Part shown: positions 5,227 to 12,124 of the stretch, piece after piece | Position numbering within the stretch: the first letter of the stretch is position 1 | Layout of the letters: each line of letters begins with the position of its first letter | Notes under the pieces: model-generated | Databases searched by the model: none | What the model was told of the DNA's origin: nothing | Seen by the model: the letters and a program-made list of their open reading frames with translations, nothing else | Made by a program: the position numbers and the translations under genes | Assembly: GCA_031273185.1 (NCBI GenBank) | Contig: JAISSG010000016.1 | Span: 1-12,124 of the forward strand | Direction of reading: 5' to 3' | Source: Treponema sp. | Lineage (GTDB): Bacteria > Spirochaetota > Spirochaetia > Treponematales > Breznakiellaceae | Length of the DNA: 12,124 nucleotides

Positions 5227-5781
5227 CTATTCCGGCATCATGCCGGATCGGGAAACCGGCCCGCTTTTGCCGGACAGCCCGGAAAGGGCCCGCTCAAATT
5301 CAGCGGCTGCGCGGTAGTCGCCAAGCTCCCGGCAGGTATCCCGCAGGTTGTACAGGGCATCGTAGTAATGGGGCATAAGGCTTACGGATTCCTCGAAGCA
5401 GTGGCGGGCCTCTTCATAGCGCCCCTGGCTAAAATACAAAACGCCGATGTTGTTCCACAGCCTGGGATCGTCGTCGCCGGTGACGAGCGCGGAATTGTAG
5501 CAGTTCTCGCAGAGCTCGAATTCCCTCATCTCGTAATAAATCAGGCCCATGGAAAACCAGGCTTCCGCAAGGCTTGCGTCTATGCCCAGCGCGCGGTGAA
5601 AGCTGTCGATTGCCTCTTCGTAGCACCCCGTACGCTGCTGGGCAATGCCCAGGTTCAGCCACAACAGGGGGTTTCCCGGCTCCATTACCAGCGCCTTGCG
5701 GAACAGGGGGATTGCATCATTGGGACGGTTCGCCTCGGTCAGGGCTATGCCGGAGTTGTTCAAAAAAGCCGCTGTTTCCAT
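5227..5781 (-). CDS. Tetratricopeptide-repeat protein (184 aa)
   Basis: This is a protein-interaction scaffold built of 34-residue TPR units at about 4-37, 38-71, 72-105 and 106-139, with a shorter fifth at 140-170. Typical signatures are WLNLGIAQQRTGCYEEAIDSF, AWFSMGLIYYE and LWNNIGVLYFSQGRYEEARHCF. There is no signal peptide or membrane segment, so it is predicted to be cytoplasmic. The polar tail (171-184) is unstructured. It is the first gene of the four-gene operon, with a GAGGG site about 6 nt before the ATG and a TATACT -10-like box at 5799-5804. Its stop is 1 bp before the next start. It may bring the other operon products together, but no partner can be read from the sequence. Confidence 0.9.
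   Translation of the reverse strand: METAAFLNNSGIALTEANRPNDAIPLFRKALVMEPGNPLLWLNLGIAQQRTGCYEEAIDSFHRALGIDASLAEAWFSMGLIYYEMREFELCENCYNSALVTGDDDPRLWNNIGVLYFSQGRYEEARHCFEESVSLMPHYYDALYNLRDTCRELGDYRAAAEFERALSGLSGKSGPVSRSGMMPE
5231..5247. repeat. Palindrome at the TPR/phosphoesterase-homologue junction
   Basis: TCCGGCATCATGCCGGA is a perfect 8-bp inverted repeat around a single C, covering the last codons of the TPR gene and ending 5 bp before the next start codon. A single-base loop is sterically poor for a hairpin, so as RNA it would open to a shorter stem. It may affect coupled re-initiation. Confidence 0.4.
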
Positions 5782-5822
5782 GTTTCCCTCTCACTGCAAG
5801 TATATCCCATCAAGTGCCAAAA

Positions 5823-5854
5823 TGCTATATTTTTTTAGGCATCCGTGGTATATT
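5823..5854 (+). promoter_or_regulatory. Two extended -10 motifs upstream of the cyclase gene
   Basis: TGCTATATT (5823-5831) and TGGTATATT (5846-5854) both fit the extended -10 pattern TGnTATAAT with one mismatch. Neither has a convincing -35 box. The second would start transcription near 5861, just before the AGGG ahead of GTG 5874. They lie in the 92-bp spacer shared with the divergent TPR operon. Confidence 0.35.
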
Positions 5855-5873
5855 TGGCTTCAGGGTTACACTA

Positions 5874-7379
5874 GTGCAAGATATAGAAGAGTACACCACC
5901 AGCACCTCCGAATACGAGCTGTTCGCTTTCTTCTGCGACCAGATTATGCGGGGGGAGATAAGCACGTTCTCGTCTCTGAGAAAATTGGCCGAGGGGATCG
6001 CTGGCGGCAGGCGGTGCTATCCGGTTATCCTGCAGGCTTTCGATCTTATCAAGCGCCTGAACTGGGGTTTTTTTTCCGGCATCTCCCCGCATACCCACAG
6101 CAAGCTCTGGAAAGAGCTGGTTATCCCCGACAAGGATTTTCCCGAGGCCGGGGACCTGAAGCGCACCCTGCAAATATCAAACCTCTACATCGCCATGCTG
6201 GACATCCACGGCTACACCAAATTCTGCATGGATTCCCGCAAAAACCTTTCCATGATGCACGTCCTTGACCGGGCGATAGAATACGAGATAGGCCGCATTT
6301 CCACGGCCTGCGGCGCGACAAGCCGGCGGGAGCGGGGGGACGAGGTGGTAGTCGTCGCGGCGAGCGCCACCGACGCGCTTACCGCGACGCTGGGCATCAT
6401 CGATTATTTTAACAAAACCAACGTGGTCAGCGATCCCCGCATTTTCACCGGGCGGACCGGCGACGCGTCAAACCTGCCTAACTTTAAGATCTCCGCGGGG
6501 ATTACCGGCGGGAACACCACCAGCCCGCTGATCATGACCGAGCGGGGCTACCTTTCCGGCTTCCTGCTCAATTCGGGCGCGCGCCTGCAAGTGAGGGCGA
6601 ACGAGCTTTCCCCCGCGGAATCCCGCGTGATGATAGCCAAGCAGGTGCAGATGAATTTCCTCAAGGAAAACGCCCAGACCAAGTGCGCCCTTGTCAGGAA
6701 CAACGCGGTGTATTTTTTTGAAGCCGGGCACATTGAATTCAAAGGCGTGATAATTCCCACCTGCGAGGTGCTTTTTGACGCGAACGAGCGGTACAAGGAA
6801 CACTTCAACAACGAGATGATTCGCCTGTTTGAGGCAATCCGGGAAAACCTCTGGGAACAGCGCATATTCACCGACCTTGTGGATCTAATCGCCAGGGTCG
6901 CGGAGGTAATGCCCGGTTTCTCGGTAAAGATGCCGGTCCCGATAGAGAGGATGCAGACGCTGACCAACGTTTCGCTGGTGAACCTCTGCAAGAAGGCCAA
7001 ATTTGCCTACATCGCCGACGAGGACTACGACCTTGCCGTCACGCTGCTCAATAAATTCGCCGAACTTATCGAGATGATCCCGTCATTTGACCGGCTTATC
7101 CTTGATTACCTGAAAGGGGTAAGGGACAAATATTCCATGCTGCTTGATTCGTACAACGAGAGCATAGACCAGCAGGTTGACGCGAATTCCACGATCATCT
7201 ACCAGGGAAAATACTACAGCGCCTGGGAGGCCGCCAAGAAAGGAGTCTCGATGTACGAGAAGTTCCGCGAGATGGGCAGGAAAAGCAACATTGTCGCCAA
7301 GAAGAAAAGCCTCTGGTACAGCCTGATCCAGCAAAAGCAAAGCGAGATGGCATTCACGCTGTACTCCGGGAAAAAATAG
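5874..7379 (+). CDS. Class III adenylate/guanylate cyclase-domain protein (501 aa)
   Basis: The middle of the protein is a class III nucleotide cyclase domain that would make cAMP or cGMP. It has the first metal Asp in YIAMLDIHGYTKF (D110), the second in RRERGDEVVVVA (D156), FKISAGITGG (204-213), and GFLLNSGARLQ (229-239), which carries the Asn and Arg normally found in VNxAARL. The substrate-selecting Lys position before GD reads R152, so ATP or GTP cannot be chosen. Residues 1-100 and about 300-501 are helical, match no domain I know, and contain no membrane segment. The frame is open far upstream, but no ATG fits. GTG 5874 has AGGG 8 nt ahead and lies beyond the TPR operon start, so it is preferred. 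The gene ends 12 bp from the convergent HD-GYP stop. Confidence 0.85.
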   Translation: MQDIEEYTTSTSEYELFAFFCDQIMRGEISTFSSLRKLAEGIAGGRRCYPVILQAFDLIKRLNWGFFSGISPHTHSKLWKELVIPDKDFPEAGDLKRTLQISNLYIAMLDIHGYTKFCMDSRKNLSMMHVLDRAIEYEIGRISTACGATSRRERGDEVVVVAASATDALTATLGIIDYFNKTNVVSDPRIFTGRTGDASNLPNFKISAGITGGNTTSPLIMTERGYLSGFLLNSGARLQVRANELSPAESRVMIAKQVQMNFLKENAQTKCALVRNNAVYFFEAGHIEFKGVIIPTCEVLFDANERYKEHFNNEMIRLFEAIRENLWEQRIFTDLVDLIARVAEVMPGFSVKMPVPIERMQTLTNVSLVNLCKKAKFAYIADEDYDLAVTLLNKFAELIEMIPSFDRLILDYLKGVRDKYSMLLDSYNESIDQQVDANSTIIYQGKYYSAWEAAKKGVSMYEKFREMGRKSNIVAKKKSLWYSLIQQKQSEMAFTLYSGKK

Positions 7380-7391
7380 CAAATTGGCGGC

Positions 7392-8483
7392 TCAGGCCCC
7401 CAGTCTCTGGGCAACATGGGCGAACTCGTCAGACACGCTGCGGAAAACGTCCACCAGCACAGGATCAAAGTGCGTCCCGCCGCTTTCCTCGATGATCTTT
7501 TTCGCTTCCCCGTGGGTGAACGGCTTCTTGTACGGGCGCGTTGAGATCAGCGCGTCGTATACGTCCGCTATGGCCATGAGCCGGCCCTCCAGGGGGATGC
7601 CCGCGCCCTTTAGCCCTGCGGGGTAGCCCGTGCCGTCCCATTTTTCGTGATGGGTCCCGGCGAACAGCAGGGCATAGCGCAAAAAGGCATGCTCTTCGGT
7701 GACGCTCATTATCTTGTTTATGGCGGCCACCCCTGCCGTGACGTGGGTTTTCATGATCTCGAATTCCTCCGGGGTGAGCTTGCCCGGCTTGTTCAGGATA
7801 AGGTCGGGAATGGCGATTTTCCCCACGTCATGGAGCTGGGCGGAAGGCAGCAGGAAATCCCTGTCCCATTCCACGATTTCACTGGTGTAGATTCTCTCGC
7901 GGTCAAGCTCCTCTATCAGGGAGCTTAGGTAAAGCTGGGTCCGGCTGATATGGCCGCCGGTATGCTTGTCGCGGAACTCAACCAGATCGGCTACGGTGGT
8001 CAGCACGGCATTTTGCAGGTTAACCACTTCCTTGGTTTTATCGCGCACCTTTTGCTCAAGGTTGTTGGCGTATTCGTTAAGCAATACCTGGCTGGCCAGC
8101 AGATCCTTTTTCTGGCTGGCGATCAAAAGCTGGGTGGCGACTCGCTTGAGCAGCCTTGGCACGGAAAACGGCTTTGACATGTAATCCGCCGCGCCAAGGT
8201 CAAAGCCCTCCAGTTCGCTTTCTTCGTTGATATTGGCCGTCAGGAAGATGACCGGGATGTCCCCAAAGCGCTTGTCGGCTTTCAGCTTCTGGATGGCCTC
8301 GAAACCGTTCATCTCCGGCATCTTGATGTCCAGGAGAATCATGTCGGGAACTATCTTTTCCAGAAGCGAAAACATCTTCGCCGCAGAGGGCAGGGGGAAA
8401 ACACGGTAATGCCCTTCCAGCGCCTGCTTTGCCTTTGCCAGGTTGGTGTCGTTGTCGTCCACGACAAATATTGTTTTTTCCAT
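7392..8483 (-). CDS. Response regulator with HD-GYP domain, predicted c-di-GMP phosphodiesterase (363 aa)
   Basis: The N-terminal receiver (1-120) has D9, D10, the phospho-acceptor D52 in LLDIKMP, T82 and K104. A coiled linker (125-160) leads to an HD-GYP domain with HDVGK (218-222), H247, GTHHEKWDGTGYP (276-288) and AIADVYDAL (305-312). The family is known to hydrolyse c-di-GMP to pGpG/GMP, and all visible metal residues are kept, so the enzyme should be active in the cytoplasm. The gene starts 15 bp after the hybrid kinase stop with an AGGGA site, so the two are probably cotranscribed and the kinase HPt domain is the likely phosphodonor. It converges with the cyclase gene, with 12 bp and no hairpin between them. 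Confidence 0.95.
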   Translation of the reverse strand: MEKTIFVVDDNDTNLAKAKQALEGHYRVFPLPSAAKMFSLLEKIVPDMILLDIKMPEMNGFEAIQKLKADKRFGDIPVIFLTANINEESELEGFDLGAADYMSKPFSVPRLLKRVATQLLIASQKKDLLASQVLLNEYANNLEQKVRDKTKEVVNLQNAVLTTVADLVEFRDKHTGGHISRTQLYLSSLIEELDRERIYTSEIVEWDRDFLLPSAQLHDVGKIAIPDLILNKPGKLTPEEFEIMKTHVTAGVAAINKIMSVTEEHAFLRYALLFAGTHHEKWDGTGYPAGLKGAGIPLEGRLMAIADVYDALISTRPYKKPFTHGEAKKIIEESGGTHFDPVLVDVFRSVSDEFAHVAQRLGA

Positions 8484-8498
8484 AGCCGGTTCCCTGAT

Positions 8499-11400
8499 TT
8501 ACGTTAATTGGGCGGAGTAATCCGCGGCGAGGCCTGCCGCTTCCTCAAAATCGCTGTGCAGCAAATGCCCGGCGACGCTGTCGAGCGCCTCCCGGGTTTG
8601 GCGCGACCATGTTTTCTGCCGCAATTCGGCCAGCGCGCTTTCCACTGTGTCAATGTCATATGCCTCGCAGGCCGCCTTGACGGCAAGCAGTTTTTCCCTC
8701 AGGTACGAGCGGCTGTCCGCGTCCTCGCCTGCCGCCTCGCCGCCCTGATTCTCCTCCCCGGGATCGAGCTTTTTTACCACCTCCCTCAGCGCGGCGAGGA
8801 ACGCCGGGGTTTCGGCGGTTATTGTCGCCATGTCCTTGTCCCGTCCGGCCTGTTCCAGCCGGAGCGCGGATTTGGACAGATCGTTTTCACCGACATTGGC
8901 AAGCGCGCTTTTCATCCCGTGAGCCAAGATGACATACATGTCGAGGTTTTCGTCGCCGTTGATCGCCGCGTTCCTGAACATCGCTTCCAGCGCCCCAAGC
9001 GCCTTGTTTGCGTCCCGCACGAAAGGTTTCACCAGTCTCGGGTCTATGCGTTCTGCCGGAACCAGGGTGTCCTGGTTGAGGCTCTGCCGGCGGGCGGCTT
9101 TAATCGCCTCGGGCGGCTGTTTGTCGCGTATCAGCTTGTTCAGCGTGGCGTTGAGCTGGCGGATGTCTATCGGCTTTGAGATGAAGCCGTCGAAACCGTT
9201 TGCCAGGAACACGTCCGCCTGCCCGGCCACGGCGTTTGCCGTCAGCGCGACGATGGGGTGCGTGTAGCCCATGCCTCGGATGATTTTTACCGCTTCTATT
9301 CCGTCCATGTACGGCATCATGTGATCCATGAACACGATGTCGTACCTGCCGCCGGCTCTTATTTTGTCAATTGTCTCGAACCCGCTCATGGCGGTGTCGA
9401 TCTTCAGCCCGTAAGGCGACATCAGCCCCCTGGCGACAAAGAGGTTTGATTCCGTGTCGTCCACGACCAGGACGCTGCCGTAGGGCATGGGCTCGCGGGT
9501 AATCTGGGCCTTTTTTGCCTGCGGCGCGTGACTCAGGCGAAACCCTTGCAGGTTTTCCGCCAGTTCTTTGCCCAAGGCGCTGGCGCCGGCGTTTCCCTGC
9601 TGCAGGCGCACGGTAAACGCCGACCCCTTGCCCGGCTCGCTTTTGACGAGGATTTCGCCGTTCATCAACTGCACCAGGTTCGAGGTGATGCTCATCCCCA
9701 GCCCCGTGCCTTCAGTCGTGCGGTTGGCCGCCATGTTAAAACGGACATACTTATTGTCAAACAGCTTGCCGACCTGGTCCTCTGTCATGCCTTGCCCGGT
9801 ATCCTTTACGCTCACAATCAGCGTAACGTTGGGCGCCTCTGCCACAGCCCCTGAAACGGGTTCGGCGCTGACCGACAGCACGACCTCGCCGCTCTTGGTG
9901 TATTTGAAGGCGTTTGAGAGCAGGTTGTTCAGAATTTGCTTGATGCGAAGCTCGTCGCCGATAAGCTCCGACGGAACGTTTTCTTCTACCCTGAGCCCGA
10001 ACTCAATCGGCTTTCCCTCGTACCTTCTTTTGTTCAGGAGCACGGCGTCGTTGATCAGGCTTGCGACATCGTACCTGACGGGCGTCAGTTCCAGCTTCCC
10101 GGCCTCTATTTTGGAAAGGTCCAGTATGTCGTTGATGATGCCCATCAGCAGGTCGCCGGAACTGTAAATCCGGCCCAGCGCGTTTTTTACATCCGGCGGC
10201 AGTGTTTCGTTTCCCATCTGGATTTCGGTGATGCCCAAACTCGCGTTCATCGGCGTGCGTATCTCGTGGCTCATGTTTGCCAGGAAAGCGGATTTCGAGA
10301 TCGACGCTGCCCGGGCCGCCTCGGCAGCTTCGCGGAGTTTTTCCTCATAGTCGCGCTTCATGGTTTCGTCCGTGAGGTAATTAAACTGCACCAGGGAACC
10401 GTCTACCCATTGTATGATCGCCGCCTTGCCCCCGAGCCATTTGTCCAATTTTTTGTCCAGAAAATAGTCATAGCTGCGGAAACTGGTTTGCTGGTTTTCA
10501 GACATAATTTGCCGCGAAAGGCAATAGGGACACGGCTCGCCAAAGCCCCTCAGGGCCGCATAGCACTTTTGGTTTATGCAGTTTTCCTTGTCCGCGCCGT
10601 AGGCTTCTGCCGTTTTTTTGTTTATGTAGATAATATTGTAGTCCAAGTCGGCGATATAGATCATGCAGTCCATGTAATCCATGACCGCTGTTGTTTTGTT
10701 CATTTCGGCGATTTTATCGACCATGTCGCCTATGCTGCCGGAAAGCATTCCCATCTCGTCCCTGTGCTCGCTCCGAATCGGGTATGCCAGGTTTCCCCTG
10801 GAAATTTCAGCCATTGCTTTCTGCATTTTTGAAATGGGAAATTCGATGGATTTTGCAATATTTGCCGACAAAAGGAGAGAGAAGAACACAATGCAGACAA
10901 CCGTGACGCATACCATGTTTATCGCGCTGACCGAATGACGCCTTACCTCAAGCGACTTTTCCTGGAATGTGTCAAGGGATTCGTTGCGAAGTTTTTCCAA
11001 ATTTTCTTCTATCGCGGCTCCTGTCGGAAGCCCGTTTTCCAGTACCCAGTGCAGTTTTTGCCTGTCATTTTTTTTCACAGCGTCGTCAATGGCGTTTGAG
11101 TACGGAACATAGACGTTTAAGAATACGTTTTTGACTCGTTCCCATGCTATCAGGCGTACCTGCGTTTCCTCAACGGTTAGGCTGGAGTCGGCGATCATAT
11201 TGTTGCGGTATGCGGTGATGTTGTTTATGAACGCTTCAGCCAGGCCATCATAATCCTTATGCATCTCGGAAATCGCCCCTTCCTGTACGCCGCCGGTCAG
11301 CGAATACAAACTTGAGAGGTTATGGAAACGCAGCTTGGTAATGTTCTCGATTGCGCTGACCAAATAGATCTGCTGCTGGATGGAGGTCCTTATCAGGTCG

Positions 11401-11537
11401 GTGTATTCCCGATCCATTCTGATGAGTTTTTTCAGGGCGAACGCATTTGAAACAATCATAAGGAATACGAGTATACCAAATGCAATAGAAAGCTTGGTAT
11501 GAATTTTTATGTTATTAAACCACCCCATTTTTTCCAT
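8499..11537 (-). CDS. Membrane hybrid histidine kinase with 4HB-like sensor, HAMP, PAS, HisKA, HATPase, REC and HPt (1012 aa)
   Basis: This is a multistep phosphorelay sensor. Two membrane helices (about 15-36 and 204-226) enclose an all-helical periplasmic domain (37-203) resembling the four-helix-bundle sensors of chemoreceptors. HAMP follows (227-280), then PAS (about 285-390) with C320, C325 and CPYC (336-339). HisKA carries H424 in FLANMSHEIRTPMN. The HATPase shows NNLLSNAFKYT (N542), DTGQGM (579-584) and EGTGLGMS (609-616). The receiver (685-805) has D693, D694, D738 and K788. HPt has H873 in LAHGMKSALANVG. A C-terminal helical region (about 943-1010), seen after HPt in related kinases, has no assigned function. 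The start at 11537 has GGAAG 6 nt upstream. The gene lies 62 bp after lepA and 15 bp before the HD-GYP regulator, its likely target. The signal is unknown. Confidence 0.95.
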   Translation of the reverse strand: MEKMGWFNNIKIHTKLSIAFGILVFLMIVSNAFALKKLIRMDREYTDLIRTSIQQQIYLVSAIENITKLRFHNLSSLYSLTGGVQEGAISEMHKDYDGLAEAFINNITAYRNNMIADSSLTVEETQVRLIAWERVKNVFLNVYVPYSNAIDDAVKKNDRQKLHWVLENGLPTGAAIEENLEKLRNESLDTFQEKSLEVRRHSVSAINMVCVTVVCIVFFSLLLSANIAKSIEFPISKMQKAMAEISRGNLAYPIRSEHRDEMGMLSGSIGDMVDKIAEMNKTTAVMDYMDCMIYIADLDYNIIYINKKTAEAYGADKENCINQKCYAALRGFGEPCPYCLSRQIMSENQQTSFRSYDYFLDKKLDKWLGGKAAIIQWVDGSLVQFNYLTDETMKRDYEEKLREAAEAARAASISKSAFLANMSHEIRTPMNASLGITEIQMGNETLPPDVKNALGRIYSSGDLLMGIINDILDLSKIEAGKLELTPVRYDVASLINDAVLLNKRRYEGKPIEFGLRVEENVPSELIGDELRIKQILNNLLSNAFKYTKSGEVVLSVSAEPVSGAVAEAPNVTLIVSVKDTGQGMTEDQVGKLFDNKYVRFNMAANRTTEGTGLGMSITSNLVQLMNGEILVKSEPGKGSAFTVRLQQGNAGASALGKELAENLQGFRLSHAPQAKKAQITREPMPYGSVLVVDDTESNLFVARGLMSPYGLKIDTAMSGFETIDKIRAGGRYDIVFMDHMMPYMDGIEAVKIIRGMGYTHPIVALTANAVAGQADVFLANGFDGFISKPIDIRQLNATLNKLIRDKQPPEAIKAARRQSLNQDTLVPAERIDPRLVKPFVRDANKALGALEAMFRNAAINGDENLDMYVILAHGMKSALANVGENDLSKSALRLEQAGRDKDMATITAETPAFLAALREVVKKLDPGEENQGGEAAGEDADSRSYLREKLLAVKAACEAYDIDTVESALAELRQKTWSRQTREALDSVAGHLLHSDFEEAAGLAADYSAQLT

Positions 11538-11599
11538 TGTATACTTCCATTGCCCATGTGTACAGGCGTTTTGGGGCGGGGCAACCTGGTGTCTGCGGC

Positions 11600-12124
11600 T
11601 TACTCGTCCTTTGCCTTGAGCACCGCCAAAAATGCGCTTTGCGGCAACTCAACGTCGCCGACCATCTTCATCCGCTTCTTGCCCTCTTTCTGTTTTTCCA
11701 GCAGCTTGCGTTTGCGGGTGATGTCGCCGCCGTAGCACTTGGCCAGCACGTCTTTCCGCAGGGCGTTGACCGTCTCGCGGGCAATGACCTGGCTGCCGAT
11801 TGCCCCCTGAATGGGGATTTTGAACTGCTGCCGGGGAATTTCGTCCCGCAGCCGCTCGCAGACCTTGCGGGCGCGGTCATAGGCGTTGCCCCGGAACACC
11901 AGTTGGGACAGCGCGTCCACCGGCTTGCCGTTGAGGAGTATGTCCAGCTTGGCAAGTTCCGTCGGTTTGTAGTCGGTAACGTCGTAGTCAAACGACGCAT
12001 AGCCCCGGGTGGTGCTTTTCAGGCGGTCGTAAAAATCGAACAGCACTTCCGACAGGGGCATGTCGTAGATCATCTCCACCCGCTTTTCGTCAAGGTAGGT
12101 CATGTTGGTCTGCACGCCCCGTTT
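11600..12124 (-). CDS. lepA: Elongation factor 4 (LepA), C-terminal fragment cut by the window edge
   Basis: LepA is a ribosome-bound translational GTPase that acts on stalled or mistranslocated ribosomes. The visible part begins in frame at the edge ([20 protein letters not shown]) and covers about the last 175 of the roughly 600 residues usual for the family. It includes the EF-G domain V-like end ([20 protein letters not shown]) and the LepA-specific C-terminal domain with [40 protein letters not shown] and [19 protein letters not shown]. These are diagnostic, and the C-terminus is complete. The GTG at 12115 is an internal Val codon, not a start. The GTPase domain lies outside the window. 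The hybrid kinase gene follows by 62 bp without a visible terminator, so read-through is possible. Confidence 0.97.
   Translation of the reverse strand, partial: KRGVQTNMTYLDEKRVEMIYDMPLSEVLFDFYDRLKSTTRGYASFDYDVTDYKPTELAKLDILLNGKPVDALSQLVFRGNAYDRARKVCERLRDEIPRQQFKIPIQGAIGSQVIARETVNALRKDVLAKCYGGDITRKRKLLEKQKEGKKRMKMVGDVELPQSAFLAVLKAKDE

Noticed and set aside
4674..5378. Plus-strand open frame (234 codons) opposite the phosphoesterase homologue
   Set aside because: It is the mirror of a well-supported gene, with biased composition and no motif.
5574..5873. N-terminal extension of the cyclase frame up to an ATG at 5574
   Set aside because: It would overlap the divergent TPR gene. The TPR repeats are clear and the extension is low-complexity, Pro/Gly/Ser/Cys-rich sequence.

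Overview
The window looks like chromosomal DNA of a treponeme-like spirochaete (Spirochaetota). This is an inference from the mix of genes: a two-headed nucleoside kinase, a spirochaete-style class III cyclase, a hybrid kinase/HD-GYP pair, and a moderately GC-rich backbone. No rRNA gene or unambiguous marker of taxonomy is present. Almost every gene lies on the minus strand. The exceptions are one small regulator (1478-1837) and the cyclase (5874-7379).

Region 1 (1-1837) is a visibly AT-rich stretch of small genes. A divergent, promoter-dense spacer (1325-1477) separates a plus-strand XRE regulator from a minus-strand run. That run is a 65-aa protein, a 138-aa Cys-rich HTH-like protein, a 29-aa microprotein with a near-perfect Shine-Dalgarno, and a 110-aa coiled-coil protein. 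It resembles a small acquired island or prophage-type regulatory switch. No integrase, transposase or att repeat is visible.

Region 2 (1857-5781) is a tight four-gene minus-strand operon with gaps of 1, 2 and 10 bp. In order of transcription it encodes a TPR protein, a YmdB-family phosphoesterase homologue that has lost most canonical metal ligands, a P-loop ATPase fused to an Asp23/Gls24-like domain, and a uridine-kinase-like protein. The kinase carries TGS-like and ThrRS-editing-like N-terminal domains whose editing ligands are also gone. The repeated pattern of known folds stripped of catalytic residues makes this operon the best candidate for an undescribed system. Its function cannot be read from the sequence.

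Region 3 (5874-11537) is signalling. A plus-strand class III nucleotide cyclase converges, with only 12 bp between stops, on a minus-strand pair: a membrane hybrid histidine kinase (4HB-like sensor, HAMP, PAS, HisKA, HATPase, REC, HPt) followed 15 bp later by a REC-HD-GYP protein, a predicted c-di-GMP phosphodiesterase. The kinase and the HD-GYP protein probably form one phosphorelay.

Region 4 (11600-12124) is the C-terminal part of lepA (elongation factor 4), cut by the right edge. The kinase gene follows it by 62 bp on the same strand.
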